The notes under the pieces: generated by a model
Seen by the model: the letters and a program-made list of their open reading frames with translations, nothing else
Told to the model about the DNA's origin: nothing
The model's database searches: none
Position numbers and translations under genes: made by a program
Source: Nocardioides luti
GTDB lineage: Bacteria; Actinomycetota; Actinomycetes; Propionibacteriales; Nocardioidaceae
DNA: 64,000 nt
Assembly (NCBI RefSeq): GCF_014212315.1
Contig: NZ_JACKXE010000001.1
Span: forward strand, 3,720,001 to 3,784,000
Direction: 5' to 3'
Shown here: positions 1 to 7,906 of the stretch, piece after piece
Layout: the number at the start of each line of letters is the position of its first letter
Position numbering within the stretch: position 1 is the stretch's first letter

Positions 1-369
1 CAGCCGTTCTTCATCCGGCCGCAGGACCGCGGCATCCTCGCGATGGCCGGGCTCTACGAGATCTGGCGCGACCCCGCGAAGGCCGACGACGACCCGGACC
101 GCTTCCGCTGGACCTGCACGGTGATCACGACCGACGCCGAGGACGCCGTCGGCCACATCCACGATCGGATGCCGCTGATGGTCGAGCGCGACCGCTGGCA
201 CGAGTGGCTCGACCCGACCCCGACCGCCCAGGCGTCGCTGCTGGACCTGCTCGTGCCGGCGGCGCCGGGACGGCTCGAGGCCTACCCCGTCTCGACGATG
301 GTCGGCAACGTGCGCAACAACGGCCCCGAGCTGCTCGAGCCGCTGCCGCTGGAGGAGGTCGTCGAATGA
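1..369 (+). CDS. SOS response-associated peptidase (SRAP/YedK/HMCES family), 5' end missing
   Basis: The reading frame is open from base 1, so the N-terminus, including the catalytic Cys2 that crosslinks to abasic sites, lies outside the window; 122 residues remain. Family features visible are the AGLYEIW stretch (AGLxEW in relatives), the TTDA segment and the IHDRMPLMV block, whose His-x-Arg-Met-Pro belongs to the SRAP active site. SRAP proteins form a covalent thiazolidine with abasic sites in single-stranded DNA and protect them. The stop overlaps the start of the next gene (ATGA), so the two are probably cotranscribed. A related gene lies near sigH in mycobacteria (recalled, not checked). 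Confidence 0.9.
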   Translation, partial: QPFFIRPQDRGILAMAGLYEIWRDPAKADDDPDRFRWTCTVITTDAEDAVGHIHDRMPLMVERDRWHEWLDPTPTAQASLLDLLVPAAPGRLEAYPVSTMVGNVRNNGPELLEPLPLEEVVE

Positions 370-1052
370 GCACCGAGCGCCTGGTCCCGACCCCGCAGGG
401 CGATGCGCGCCTGGTCACCCACCGGGCCCGGCACCCTGCGGTCACGCTGCTGCTCAGCCACGGCGCCGGCAACGGCATCGACACCCGCGACCTCACGGCA
501 CTGGCGAGGGCGCTGCCCCGCCACGGGGTGACCGTGGTGCTCCTCGAGCAGCCCTGGAAGGTCGCCGGCCGGAAGATCGCGACCGCGCCCGCCACCCTCG
601 ACGAGGCCCTGGTGACGGCGTCCGACCAGCTGCGCGTCCGCACCCCGCTGGTCGTCGGCGGCCGCTCCGCCGGCGCCCGCTCGGCCGCCCGCTGCGCCAA
701 GCGGCTGGGGGCCGTCGGCTGCCTGGCGCTGGCCTTCCCGCTGCACCCGCCGGGCCGTCCCGAGAAGACCCGGCTGCCGGAGCTCCGCGCCGCCGGCGTA
801 CCCACCCTCGTCGTGCAGGGCGAGCGCGACACCATGGGCACCCCCGAGGAGTTCCCGGACGGCATCGACCTCGTCGTGGTCCCCGGCGGCGACCACGGGC
901 TCAAGGTCCCGGCCCGCGGCCCGCTGACCCAGGACGACGCGATGGAGATCCTCGTCGAGGCGACGCTGGAGTGGCTGACCCGCGAGGTCACGGGCGGCGG
1001 ATCGCCCGGGGACGGCCGCGGGAAGGCGCGGGGGAATGGTCCGCGCGGCTGA
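366..1052 (+). CDS. Alpha/beta hydrolase of the TEX30/KANL3-like (COG3571) type
   Basis: A 228-residue protein starting at the ATG that overlaps the preceding stop. It has a compact alpha/beta-hydrolase fold with oxyanion segment [10 protein letters not shown] (about 28-37), nucleophile elbow GGRSAGA (Ser101), acid GERD (Asp155) and base GGDHGL (His177), so the triad looks complete. Small stand-alone hydrolases of this group have no well-defined substrate, and none can be inferred here. Its 3' end carries the sigma-R-type promoter for the next gene. The last 20 or so residues are Gly/Arg-rich and probably disordered. Confidence 0.85.
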   Translation: MSTERLVPTPQGDARLVTHRARHPAVTLLLSHGAGNGIDTRDLTALARALPRHGVTVVLLEQPWKVAGRKIATAPATLDEALVTASDQLRVRTPLVVGGRSAGARSAARCAKRLGAVGCLALAFPLHPPGRPEKTRLPELRAAGVPTLVVQGERDTMGTPEEFPDGIDLVVVPGGDHGLKVPARGPLTQDDAMEILVEATLEWLTREVTGGGSPGDGRGKARGNGPRG

Positions 1053-1058
1053 GGTGTT
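1033..1058 (+). promoter_or_regulatory. Sigma-R/SigH-type promoter of sigR
   Basis: GGAAT at 1033-1037, exactly 18 bp, then GTT at 1056-1058. This is a full match to the GGAAT-N18/19-GTT consensus of sigma-R (Streptomyces) and SigH (mycobacteria). It overlaps the end of the upstream hydrolase gene and points at sigR, implying positive autoregulation. The predicted start point is near 1066. Confidence 0.8.
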
Positions 1059-1115
1059 CTCCTCCCGTGCTAGCCGTTCTGGAACCTCCGACCTCCCGCG
1101 TGGGGGAGACCCGAC

Positions 1116-1121
1116 TAAAGT
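1116..1121 (+). promoter_or_regulatory. -10 element (TAAAGT) of a second, housekeeping sigR promoter
   Basis: TAAAGT ends 8 bp before the sigR ATG at 1130, which puts +1 at about 1128 and makes this transcript essentially leaderless. With the sigma-R site further upstream this gives the two-promoter arrangement known for sigR in Streptomyces. Confidence 0.5.
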
Positions 1122-1129
1122 GGGCGTCG

Positions 1130-1771
1130 ATGACTGACTCCCCGATCGGGACGACCGACGAGATCGTCGACCCCGCCACCGAGACCGACGACGAGCGATC
1201 GCTGCGCTTCGAGCGCGACGCGCTGCCCTTCCTCGACCAGCTGTACTCCGCCGCGATGCGCATGACGCGCAATCCCGCCGACGCCGAGGACCTGGTCCAG
1301 GAGACGTTCGCGAAGGCCTACTCGTCCTTCCACCAGTTCCGCCCGGGCACGAACCTCAAGGCGTGGCTGTACCGCATCCTCACGAACACCTTCATCAACA
1401 CCTACCGCAAGAAGCAGCGCCAGCCGCAGCAGTCGATGTCCGAGGACGTCGAGGACTGGCAGCTCGCCCGTGCCGAGTCGCACTCCTCCACCGGGCTCCG
1501 GTCCGCGGAGATGGAGGCCCTCGAGCACCTGCCCGACTCGCAGGTCAAGGACGCGCTCCAGCGGCTCCCCGAGGAGTTCCGCCTGGCCGTCTACCTCGCC
1601 GACGTCGAAGGATTCGCCTACAAGGAGATCGCCGAGATCATGGAGACCCCCATCGGGACCGTGATGTCCCGCCTGCACCGGGGCCGGCGCCAGCTCCGCG
1701 ACATGCTGTCGGACTACGTCCGCACCAACGACCTGACCCCGGTCGGTCAGCGGAACGGAGGCATCTCGTGA
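1130..1771 (+). CDS. sigR: ECF RNA polymerase sigma factor, sigma-R/SigH type (disulfide stress)
   Basis: A 213-residue ECF sigma factor. Region 2 spans about 30-97 with the signature AEDLVQETF at 52-60; region 4 spans about 138-193 with helix-turn-helix [26 protein letters not shown]-like sequence (161-186). The next gene encodes its zinc anti-sigma factor with a GTGA overlap, which fixes the subgroup as sigma-R/SigH: it activates thioredoxin, mycothiol and protein-quality genes under thiol oxidation. The frame stays open upstream, and GTG1067 would add 21 residues to a protein made from the sigma-R promoter, resembling the longer sigma-R' isoform of Streptomyces. ATG1130 is the conventional start. 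Confidence 0.95.
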   Translation: MTDSPIGTTDEIVDPATETDDERSLRFERDALPFLDQLYSAAMRMTRNPADAEDLVQETFAKAYSSFHQFRPGTNLKAWLYRILTNTFINTYRKKQRQPQQSMSEDVEDWQLARAESHSSTGLRSAEMEALEHLPDSQVKDALQRLPEEFRLAVYLADVEGFAYKEIAEIMETPIGTVMSRLHRGRRQLRDMLSDYVRTNDLTPVGQRNGGIS

Positions 1772-2049
1772 GCCACGACCACCCGCACCCCGACGACGTG
1801 TCGGCCAGCGACTGCGCCGACTACCTCGAGCGGATCGTCTACTTCCTCGACAACGAGCTGGACGAGGCCGACTGCTCGGTCGTCCGCGCGCACCTCGACA
1901 CCTGCAACCCCTGCCTGGAGAAGTACGACCTCCAGCGCACGGTGAAGTCCGTCGTCGCGCGCTCCTGCTCCGAGGCCGCGCCCGACGAGCTGCGCCAGCG
2001 CGTGATGCTGCGCATCCGCGAGGTGCAGGTCCGGATCACCGAGGTCTGA
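1768..2049 (+). CDS. rsrA: Zinc-containing redox anti-sigma factor (RsrA/RshA family)
   Basis: A 93-residue protein starting at a GTG that overlaps the sigR stop (GTGA). It carries the ZAS signature His42-x3-Cys46-x2-Cys49 plus Cys16, equivalent to the fourth zinc ligand of RsrA; Cys36 and Cys67 are additional. In this family zinc-bound reduced protein sequesters the ECF sigma factor, and oxidation forms a disulfide, releases zinc and frees the sigma. Translational coupling to sigR should keep the pair near equimolar. A strong bidirectional hairpin follows. Confidence 0.93.
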   Translation: MSHDHPHPDDVSASDCADYLERIVYFLDNELDEADCSVVRAHLDTCNPCLEKYDLQRTVKSVVARSCSEAAPDELRQRVMLRIREVQVRITEV

Positions 2050-2054
2050 CCTCC

Positions 2055-2074
2055 CCGCGGGCGGGCGCCCGCGG
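2055..2074. repeat. Perfect 8-bp inverted repeat after rsrA
   Basis: CCGCGGGC at 2055-2062 and GCCCGCGG at 2067-2074 enclose a 4-base loop. It lies between the rsrA stop and the clear terminator, and may add to termination or protect the 3' end. Confidence 0.5.
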
Positions 2075-2082
2075 AAAGCAAC

Positions 2083-2111
2083 GAGCCCCCGGCCGGATCG
2101 GCTGGGGGCTC
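2083..2111. terminator. Bidirectional terminator between rsrA and the bL37 gene
   Basis: GAGCCCCC (2083-2090) pairs perfectly with GGGGGCTC (2104-2111), with further GGCC/GGCT pairing inside. It sits between convergent genes and has no U-tract, as is usual in high-GC actinobacteria. Confidence 0.75.
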
Positions 2112-2163
2112 AGTGCATGTCGCTGTCTGCCGGTGTTCGGCAGCGGCGCGTCGGGGCCTGGAC

Positions 2164-2238
2164 TCAGGCGTTGGGACGCTTGCCGTGGTTGGCCTTGTTC
2201 TTCTTGCGCGCGCGGCGCTTGCGACCGGTCTTGCCCAT
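2164..2238 (-). CDS. 50S ribosomal protein bL37 (24 residues)
   Basis: A 24-codon gene read on the minus strand from ATG at 2238 to TGA at 2164. The product begins MGKTGRKRRARKKNK and ends KANHGKRPNA. This matches the very short, basic bL37 protein found in mycobacterial ribosome structures, whose C-terminal KANHGKRPNA is nearly invariant (from memory of the family). It is an actinobacteria-specific 50S component that inserts into rRNA. Such genes are routinely missed because of their length. It has its own leader with GAGGAGGACACC just upstream of the ATG, and the shared terminator at 2083-2111 lies downstream. Confidence 0.9.
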   Translation of the reverse strand: MGKTGRKRRARKKNKANHGKRPNA

Positions 2239-2325
2239 GGTGTCCTCCTCGAATCGGGTGCGACCCGCGAGGGCCAGCGGACAGTCTCTCAAAGGTTGGC
2301 GCGGACGGGAAATCCGCCCCCGGGC

Positions 2326-2691
2326 TCAGAGCCGCGAGAGGAACCGCTCGGCGTCCACGACGACCCGGGTGATCTCGCCGGTGCCGACGACCTTGCCGTT
2401 CCCACCGAGGTGCCGGGCGGCGACGGTGAAGCGGTGCAGCCGCCCGTCGACGTACGTCGAGGAGGCGGTGACCTCGACCTCCTGGCCCACGGGGCTGGCC
2501 CCGGTGTGCTCGAGGGCGACGCGCGTGCCGACGCTGGTGGCGCCCGCGCCGAGGGTGGGCTCGAGGGCCGCGCAGGTCGCCGCCTCGAGCCAGGCCAGCA
2601 GCCGCGGGGTCCCGAGCACCGGCAGGCTGCCGGAGCCGACCGCGGCGGCCGTGTCGTCGTCGGTCACGGTGAAGGTCAAGGTGGCGTCCAC
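2326..2691 (-). CDS. Hotdog thioesterase of the FlK (fluoroacetyl-CoA thioesterase) family
   Basis: A 121-residue single-domain hotdog protein. The GTPRLLAWLEAATCAAL segment (27-43) corresponds to the FlK helix carrying the catalytic Thr/Glu positions, and EHTGASPVGQEV (61-72) supplies the conserved His62. FlK relatives hydrolyse acyl-CoA thioesters; the substrate here is not predictable. It is the last gene of a three-gene minus-strand set with the acetyltransferase (1 bp away) and the ThDP enzyme, presumably one transcript. Confidence 0.8.
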   Translation of the reverse strand: MDATLTFTVTDDDTAAAVGSGSLPVLGTPRLLAWLEAATCAALEPTLGAGATSVGTRVALEHTGASPVGQEVEVTASSTYVDGRLHRFTVAARHLGGNGKVVGTGEITRVVVDAERFLSRL

Positions 2692-2692
2692 G

Positions 2693-3187
2693 TCACGCTC
2701 CGTCCGGGTCGAGGGGCAGGTGGAAGGCGATCAGGGAGACCCCGGGCACGGGGGCCCAGTCGCGCTCGGGGGCACGGCGGAAGCCGAGCCGTCCGTAGAG
2801 GCGGTGCGCCCCGGCCATGTCCTCCAGGCTCGAGAGCACCACGGCGGTCGCGCCCTGCTCGCGTGCCCGGTCCACCGCGAGCCGCGCGAGGGCCTCGCCC
2901 ACCCCGCTGCCCTGGGCGGTCGGCGCGACCGACAGCATCCGGAACTCGCCCTCGTGCGGCCCGGCCAGCTCGCGCCAGGGCGACCCGGGTGGGCACACGG
3001 TGACGGTGCCCAGCACCGCGCCGTCCTCCTCGGCCACCCACAGCTCCGCCTCGCGGTCGCGGGTCGCGGTGTCGCGGAGCCGGGCGACGTAGGGGTCGGT
3101 GGGGCCGAGCGTGAACGGCTCGTACGCCGCCACGGTCACCTCGCCGGCGGCCTCCAGGTCGTCGGTCGTCGCCCGTCGCAGCCGCAC
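2693..3187 (-). CDS. GNAT family N-acetyltransferase
   Basis: A 164-residue GNAT domain. The acetyl-CoA pyrophosphate loop is AQGSGVGEALARLAVDRARE (about 91-110), matching Q/R-x-x-G-x-G/A. It begins MRLRRATTDDLEA, typical of the family, and ends in the common LGFRRAPERDW strand. Substrate unknown. It lies 3 bp downstream of the ThDP-enzyme gene and 1 bp upstream of the thioesterase gene. Confidence 0.88.
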   Translation of the reverse strand: MRLRRATTDDLEAAGEVTVAAYEPFTLGPTDPYVARLRDTATRDREAELWVAEEDGAVLGTVTVCPPGSPWRELAGPHEGEFRMLSVAPTAQGSGVGEALARLAVDRAREQGATAVVLSSLEDMAGAHRLYGRLGFRRAPERDWAPVPGVSLIAFHLPLDPDGA

Positions 3188-3190
3188 CGC

Positions 3191-4912
3191 TCAGATCCCG
3201 AAGGTGCTGCGCGGGTAGGCCGCCTCGACGTCGGTGATCACGTTGACGAGGTAGGGCACGTTCGCCTCGAACGCACGGTCGATCGCCCCGCCGATCTGGC
3301 GCGGGTCGGTCACGGTCTCGCCGGCGCCGCCGAGGGCGCGGACCACCTCGTCGTACGCCGTGCGCGGCGCGAGGTCGGCGGCGACGTCGTAGCCGTAGAG
3401 CATCTGCATGGGGCCCTTCTCCAGGCCCCAGGCGGAGTTGTTGCCCATCACCATGACCACCGGCAGGTCGTGGCGCACCAGGGTGTCGACGTCCATGAGG
3501 GAGAAGCCGGCGGCCCCGTCGCCGAGCAGCAGCACCACCTGGGCGGACGGACGGGCGATCCGGGCGGCGATCGCGCCGCCGAGACCGGCGCCGAGGCAGC
3601 CGTAGGGCCCGGGGTCGAGCCAGCCGCCGGGGCGCTTGGGCTCGACGTACTTCCCGGCGAAGCTGACGAAGTCGCCGCCGTCGCCGATGACCACCGCGTC
3701 GTCGGCCAGCCGGGGGACCAGCTCGCCGTAGATCCGGGCCGGGTGGATGGGGTCGGCCTCGGCGCCGAGCAGGGCCAGGTCGCGCTCCACGGCACCCGCG
3801 ACGGTGTCCTGGAGGTCGCGGACCCAGGCCGCCCAGTCGGGCCGGCGCTGCGAGCCCTCGACCGCGGTCTGCAGCGCGTCGATGACGGCGGTCAGGTCGC
3901 CGGAGACCGCCGAGGCCAGGGTGGCGTGGGTCGAGAGCTGGCCGGGGGAGTCGGCGACGTGCACGACCTGGGCGGGCGCGGCCCCGTCCTTGCCGCCGAA
4001 GACGCCGTAGCCGAGCCGGAAGTCGAGCGGGGTGCCGACCACGACGACCAGGTCGCTGCCGCCGAGGGCGGCCCCGCGGGCCTTGGTCACGAGCAGCGGG
4101 TGCCCACCGGGGACGACGCCACGACCCATGCCGTTGGTGATGGTCGGGATGCCCAGCGCCTCGACGAAGCGGAGCGCGGCCTCCTCGGCGCCGTCGGCCC
4201 ACACGTCGGTGCCGAGGATGAGCACCGGCCGGGCGGCCTGGACGAGCAGGTTCGCGATCTCGGCGACCTTGTCGAGGTCCGGCTCCGCGCCGCGCCGGCG
4301 GGAGCCCGACGGGGCGGGGCCGGAGGAGGAGGCGAAGAACTCGTCCATCGGCACGTCCACGAAGACCGGCCCGCGGTGCGAGGACCCGGCCGCCGTGAAC
4401 GCCTCGTCCATCCCGCCGAGCACGTCACCGGCGGTGTGGAGGGTCTTCGCGAGCTTGGAGACCGACTGCACGATCGGCGGCTGGTCGAGCTCCTGCAGGC
4501 TGCCGCTGCCCCAGCGGTTGGCCGGGGCCCGGCCGCCGACGACGACCATCGGGGAGCCGGCGAACTGCGCCTGGGCGATCGCGCTGACGCCGTTGGTGAC
4601 GCCGGGGCCCGCCGTCAGCACGGCCAGCCCAGGGACCCGCGTCAGCTTGCCGGTCGCCTCGGCGGCGAAGGCGGCCGTCTGCTCGTGGCGCACGTCGAGC
4701 AGGCGCATCGGCGGGTCGGCCTTCACCGCCCCGTCGTACATCGGGAAGACGTGCGCGCCGGACAGCGTGAACATCGTCTCGACGCCGTGCGCCCGGGCGA
4801 CGGCCACCGCGAGCTGGCCCGCGTGACCGCTGACCTCCCCGGGGGCGGGGGTGGGGGCGTCGGTCCCGGGGGTGCTGTCGGGGCCGGGCGTGGTCGGGTC
4901 GGCGTCGCTCAT
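3191..4912 (-). CDS. Acetolactate synthase-like thiamine diphosphate enzyme
   Basis: A 573-residue protein with the three-domain layout of the ThDP decarboxylase/acetohydroxyacid synthase superfamily: a PYR domain with activating Glu77 (VRHEQTAAF), a central domain, and a PP domain with the GDG...NN cofactor motif (GDGAAGFSLMDV near 463 followed by GNNSAWG). The first 28 residues are Pro/Thr/Asp-rich and probably disordered. The substrate is uncertain: it could be an acetolactate synthase paralogue or a 2-hydroxyacyl-CoA lyase/oxalyl-CoA decarboxylase relative, since no small regulatory subunit gene is nearby. It heads an operon with a GNAT and a thioesterase gene. Confidence 0.82.
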   Translation of the reverse strand: MSDADPTTPGPDSTPGTDAPTPAPGEVSGHAGQLAVAVARAHGVETMFTLSGAHVFPMYDGAVKADPPMRLLDVRHEQTAAFAAEATGKLTRVPGLAVLTAGPGVTNGVSAIAQAQFAGSPMVVVGGRAPANRWGSGSLQELDQPPIVQSVSKLAKTLHTAGDVLGGMDEAFTAAGSSHRGPVFVDVPMDEFFASSSGPAPSGSRRRGAEPDLDKVAEIANLLVQAARPVLILGTDVWADGAEEAALRFVEALGIPTITNGMGRGVVPGGHPLLVTKARGAALGGSDLVVVVGTPLDFRLGYGVFGGKDGAAPAQVVHVADSPGQLSTHATLASAVSGDLTAVIDALQTAVEGSQRRPDWAAWVRDLQDTVAGAVERDLALLGAEADPIHPARIYGELVPRLADDAVVIGDGGDFVSFAGKYVEPKRPGGWLDPGPYGCLGAGLGGAIAARIARPSAQVVLLLGDGAAGFSLMDVDTLVRHDLPVVMVMGNNSAWGLEKGPMQMLYGYDVAADLAPRTAYDEVVRALGGAGETVTDPRQIGGAIDRAFEANVPYLVNVITDVEAAYPRSTFGI

Positions 4913-4918
4913 GTCCGC

Positions 4919-4924
4919 AGGCTA
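4919..4924 (-). promoter_or_regulatory. -10 element (TAGCCT) giving a leaderless transcript
   Basis: On the minus strand TAGCCT is followed by 6 bp and then the ATG of the ThDP-enzyme gene, so +1 would be the A of the start codon. No good -35 is visible. Confidence 0.5.
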
Positions 4925-4947
4925 CCCACAGGTAGCCGTCGGGCGGC

Positions 4948-5796
4948 TCACTCGAAAGGGCGCAGGTGGTCCGGGTTCGTGCGCCGGAGCGCGTCGACCA
5001 GGACCAGGAGCAGGTCGGAGCGGACGGCGGGCGGCTTCGGGCCCAGCGACAGCTGGAGGTAGAGCGCCCGCAGGAACGCCTCGGCGTTGCCGCCGAGGAG
5101 GAACGGGTCGCGGTCGTCGTACGACGCGCGGATGCCGGCGGTCGCCGCGATCCGGGCGATCCACGGCTCCAGCACGGTCAGCGGGACCTGGTTGCGGCGC
5201 AGCACCTTCATCGTCGCGCGGGCCAGCCGGTCCGGCTCGCCGGAGGTCCAGAGCCGCTCCACGGGGAGCAGCAACCGGTCGGCGACCACGTCGAGGAGCA
5301 CCGTGAGCTCGGGGACGGACAGGTGGGGGGACTCCGCCAGCGTGCCGAGCGCGTCGGCGCCGTGGGCGATCGCGTGCGCCCAGCCCTTGCCGGGCACGAA
5401 GCCGCGGTGGTCCTGCTCGCGCAGCAGCCAGGTCGCGATCCGGTCGCCCCAGTCGAGGATGGTGCCGCCGGGCAGCAGCGGACGGCCGTTGTCGCGGTGG
5501 ATGCACTCGGCCAGCACGAGCGAGGAGGAGCTGCGGCGGAAGACCGAGTCGGTGCCGTTCTCGCCGATGCCGACCTGCAGGCCGGCGGCCATGCCGTCGC
5601 CCAGCCCGCGCAGGAGGTCGTCGTAGACGCCGCGGTCGACCCAGGTCGCGAGGGTGGGGTACGCCGTGCCGTCGCGCAGCGCCGGGTCCGGGGAGCCGAG
5701 CATCGAGGTCAGCTCGGCGGTGAGGTCGTCGAGGGGACGGTCCGACGGGACGGCGAGCCCGTCGGAGTGGACCTGCTTCCAGTACGACCCCGACAT
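4948..5796 (-). CDS. DUF2785 domain-containing protein
   Basis: A 282-residue all-helical protein. The central stretch FVPGKGWAHAIAHGADAL is the hallmark of DUF2785, a family of unknown function. The start at 5796 (MSGSYWKQVHS) is preferred over an in-frame ATG at 5829 because a CAAGAT hexamer at 5804-5809 (minus strand) would start transcription one base before it. No transmembrane segment or signal peptide is seen. It is divergent from pdtaS, 68 bp away, with no functional link evident. Confidence 0.8.
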   Translation of the reverse strand: MSGSYWKQVHSDGLAVPSDRPLDDLTAELTSMLGSPDPALRDGTAYPTLATWVDRGVYDDLLRGLGDGMAAGLQVGIGENGTDSVFRRSSSSLVLAECIHRDNGRPLLPGGTILDWGDRIATWLLREQDHRGFVPGKGWAHAIAHGADALGTLAESPHLSVPELTVLLDVVADRLLLPVERLWTSGEPDRLARATMKVLRRNQVPLTVLEPWIARIAATAGIRASYDDRDPFLLGGNAEAFLRALYLQLSLGPKPPAVRSDLLLVLVDALRRTNPDHLRPFE

Positions 5797-5852
5797 GGCC
5801 CCCATCTTGCCAAACTCGGCGGACGCCACGCCCGGGCCCCCGGTGTGACCTC

Positions 5853-5858
5853 TACCCT
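5853..5858 (+). promoter_or_regulatory. -10 element (TACCCT) giving a leaderless pdtaS transcript
   Basis: TACCCT is followed by 6 bp and GTG at 5865, so +1 coincides with the start codon. There is no Shine-Dalgarno sequence. Confidence 0.5.
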
Positions 5859-5864
5859 GACGGT

Positions 5865-7349
5865 GTGCCGTCCCTCAGCGAGCTCGTCCGCAGCCACACG
5901 GACCTCGTGGACGAGGACGTCGCCTGGCTCCAGCTGCTGCAGGCGGACTGGCAGATCATCGCCGACCTGAGCTTCGCGGACCTCGTGCTGTGGATCCCCG
6001 ACCGCGAGGGCAAGGGGTTCTGGGCGGGCGGCCAGATGCGCCCGACCACCGGCCCGACGGCGTACGTCGACGACGTGATCGGCACCTTCGTGCCGATCGG
6101 TCGCCGGCCGATGCTGGACGCGGCGTACGAGCAGGGCCGCCTGGTGCGCGAGGGCGATCCCGAGTGGCGCGACGACGTGCCGGTGCGGGTCGAGACGATC
6201 CCGGTCCGGCGGGCCGGCCGGGTGATCGCGGTGGTGGCGAGGAACACCAACCTGCTCGGCGTCCGCACCCCGAGCCGTCTCGAGCTGTCCTACCTGCAGA
6301 CCGCCGCGGACCTCACCCAGATGATCGCCCAGGGCCACTTCCCGGGCGGGGGCCAGCGCAGCGACCACGCCGACTCGCCCCGCGTCGGCGACGGCTTCCT
6401 GCGGGTCGACGCCGGCGGCCGGGTCGTCTACGCGAGCCCGAACGCGCTGTCGGTCTACCGTCGCCTCGGCCTGTCCGGCGACCTCGCCGGGCTCGGCCTG
6501 GCCGAGCTGACCCGGGAGCTGGTCCCGCCGCGACGGCGCCCCGACGAGGAGACGCTCAGCGCGGTCCTCGGGGGCCGGGCCCACCTCGACACCGAGCTGG
6601 GCACCGACGACGCGTCGCTGATCGTCCGGGCGATCCCGCTGCGGCCGCAGGGCGAGCACATCGGCGCGCTGATCCTGGTGCGCGACGTCACCGACCTGCG
6701 GCGCCGCGACCGCGAGCTCGTCACCAAGGACGCCACCATCCGCGAGATCCACCACCGCGTGAAGAACAACCTGCAGACCGTCGCCGCGCTGCTGCGCCTG
6801 CAGGCCCGCCGGATGGACTCGGAGTCGGCCCGCTCGGCCCTCGAGGAGGCGGTGCGCCGCGTCGGGACGATCGCGATCGTGCACGAGACGCTGAGCCAGG
6901 CCGTCGAGGAGCACGTCGACTTCGACGACGTCGCCGACCGGCTCGGCCGGATGGTGACCGAGGTGAGTGCCGTCGGCAGCCGGGTCCGGGTGCGCCGCGA
7001 GGGCCGGTTCGGCGTGCTCAGCTCCGAGGTGGCCACGGCCCTGGCGATGGTGCTCACCGAGACGCTCCAGAACGCCGTCGAGCACGGCTACGACCCGGAG
7101 GACCTCGCGGGCCAGGGAGCCACGGGGGAGATCGTCGTGACGGTGGACCGGCGCGTGGGCCGCCTGCACCTGACGATCGCCGACGACGGGCACGGGCTGC
7201 CCGACGGCTTCGACCTCGACGGGTCGATGAACCTCGGGCTGTCGATCGTGCGCACGCTCGTGGAGTCCGAGCTGGGGGGCCAGCTCGGACTCGGAGCGGT
7301 GGTGGACGGCCCGGGCACCCGGGTCGTCATCGACGTCCCCGTGGAGTGA
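5865..7349 (+). CDS. pdtaS: Cytosolic sensor histidine kinase PdtaS
   Basis: A 494-residue soluble kinase without membrane segments. An N-terminal GAF-like domain (about 1-140) and a PAS domain (about 170-280) precede a HisKA_2 dimerisation domain with REIHHRVKNNLQTVAALL (His near 296) and a HATPase domain (N box ETLQNAVEHGY, then ADDGHGLPDGF and LGLSIVRTL). This is the PdtaS architecture; the partner PdtaR is an ANTAR RNA-binding antiterminator, which is not in this window. As in mycobacteria it sits beside whiB1 and near sigR/rsrA. The GTG start is supported by the leaderless promoter. Confidence 0.9.
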   Translation: MPSLSELVRSHTDLVDEDVAWLQLLQADWQIIADLSFADLVLWIPDREGKGFWAGGQMRPTTGPTAYVDDVIGTFVPIGRRPMLDAAYEQGRLVREGDPEWRDDVPVRVETIPVRRAGRVIAVVARNTNLLGVRTPSRLELSYLQTAADLTQMIAQGHFPGGGQRSDHADSPRVGDGFLRVDAGGRVVYASPNALSVYRRLGLSGDLAGLGLAELTRELVPPRRRPDEETLSAVLGGRAHLDTELGTDDASLIVRAIPLRPQGEHIGALILVRDVTDLRRRDRELVTKDATIREIHHRVKNNLQTVAALLRLQARRMDSESARSALEEAVRRVGTIAIVHETLSQAVEEHVDFDDVADRLGRMVTEVSAVGSRVRVRREGRFGVLSSEVATALAMVLTETLQNAVEHGYDPEDLAGQGATGEIVVTVDRRVGRLHLTIADDGHGLPDGFDLDGSMNLGLSIVRTLVESELGGQLGLGAVVDGPGTRVVIDVPVE

Positions 7350-7407
7350 GGCCCGCGGACGGGGCCGCCACGAGACGTCGGGTCGGTCAGTCGGGGGTCG
7401 GGTCGGT

Positions 7408-7659
7408 CTAGGCCGTGCGGACGCGGGAGCGGGCGTTGCGGCGCTTGAGCGCGCGGCGCTCGTCCTCGCTGAGGCCGCCCCACACGCCGTGGTCCTGACC
7501 AGCCTCGAGCGCCCACGCGAGGCACTGCTCGCGCACCTCGCAGCGACGGCACACCTGCTTGGCCTCCTCGATCTGGAGGATGGCCGGACCGGTGTTGCCG
7601 ATCGGGAAGAACAGTTCCGGGTCCTCGTCGAGGCAGGCGGAACGGTGGCGCCAATCCAT
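7408..7659 (-). CDS. whiB1: Iron-sulfur transcription factor WhiB1
   Basis: An 83-residue WhiB protein. Cluster ligands are Cys9, Cys37, Cys40 and Cys46 (C-x27-C-x2-C-x5-C), followed by the GVWGG turn at 58-62 that contacts sigma-A region 4, and a basic DNA-binding tail rich in Arg/Lys (ERRALKRRNAR). The N-terminus MDWRHRSACLDEDPELFFP is diagnostic of WhiB1, the essential NO-sensitive member. Start at 7659; the frame extends far upstream, but this length matches the family. In Mycobacterium tuberculosis the gene is controlled by the CRP protein Rv3676, and a CRP-type site is present upstream here. Confidence 0.95.
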   Translation of the reverse strand: MDWRHRSACLDEDPELFFPIGNTGPAILQIEEAKQVCRRCEVREQCLAWALEAGQDHGVWGGLSEDERRALKRRNARSRVRTA

Positions 7660-7748
7660 GGCTGGGGAATCCCTCATCTCTACAACGTCGTGCAGGGCGG
7701 CGATGGCCGGCCTGCGGGCGCGCGCGTGGGCACGACGGAAGTTACCCG

Positions 7749-7764
7749 TGTGAACCCGTTCACG
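7749..7764. promoter_or_regulatory. CRP/Cmr-type binding site upstream of whiB1
   Basis: TGTGA-ACCCGT-TCACG at 7749-7764 matches the TGTGA-N6-TCACA consensus in nine of ten fixed positions. It is centred about 97 bp upstream of the whiB1 start. A weaker site, CGTCA-N6-TCACA, lies at 7828-7843. Confidence 0.65.
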
Positions 7765-7893
7765 AGGCGCATCGACAAGCGTGGCAACTATTGGACCGTT
7801 AAACAACCCCAAACGACCGGTGGGTTTCGTCATGCGCGTCACACGGGCGTAACACGGGGTCGGCGCCACGGCGGCCCGGGCCCGGACGCCGAC

Positions 7894-7899
7894 TAGCCT
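7894..7899 (+). promoter_or_regulatory. -10 element (TAGCCT) for the 7907 gene
   Basis: TAGCCT places +1 at 7906, one base before the GTG start, giving a near-leaderless mRNA. The interval 7660-7906 also holds the whiB1 control region. Confidence 0.45.
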
Positions 7900-7906
7900 A
7901 GCCGCC

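Noticed and set aside
2117-5062. A 981-codon ORF on the plus strand opposite the thioesterase, GNAT and ThDP-enzyme genes
   Set aside because: Low-complexity Arg/Gly/Ala translation caused by high GC on the antisense strand; the minus-strand genes have clear domain motifs.
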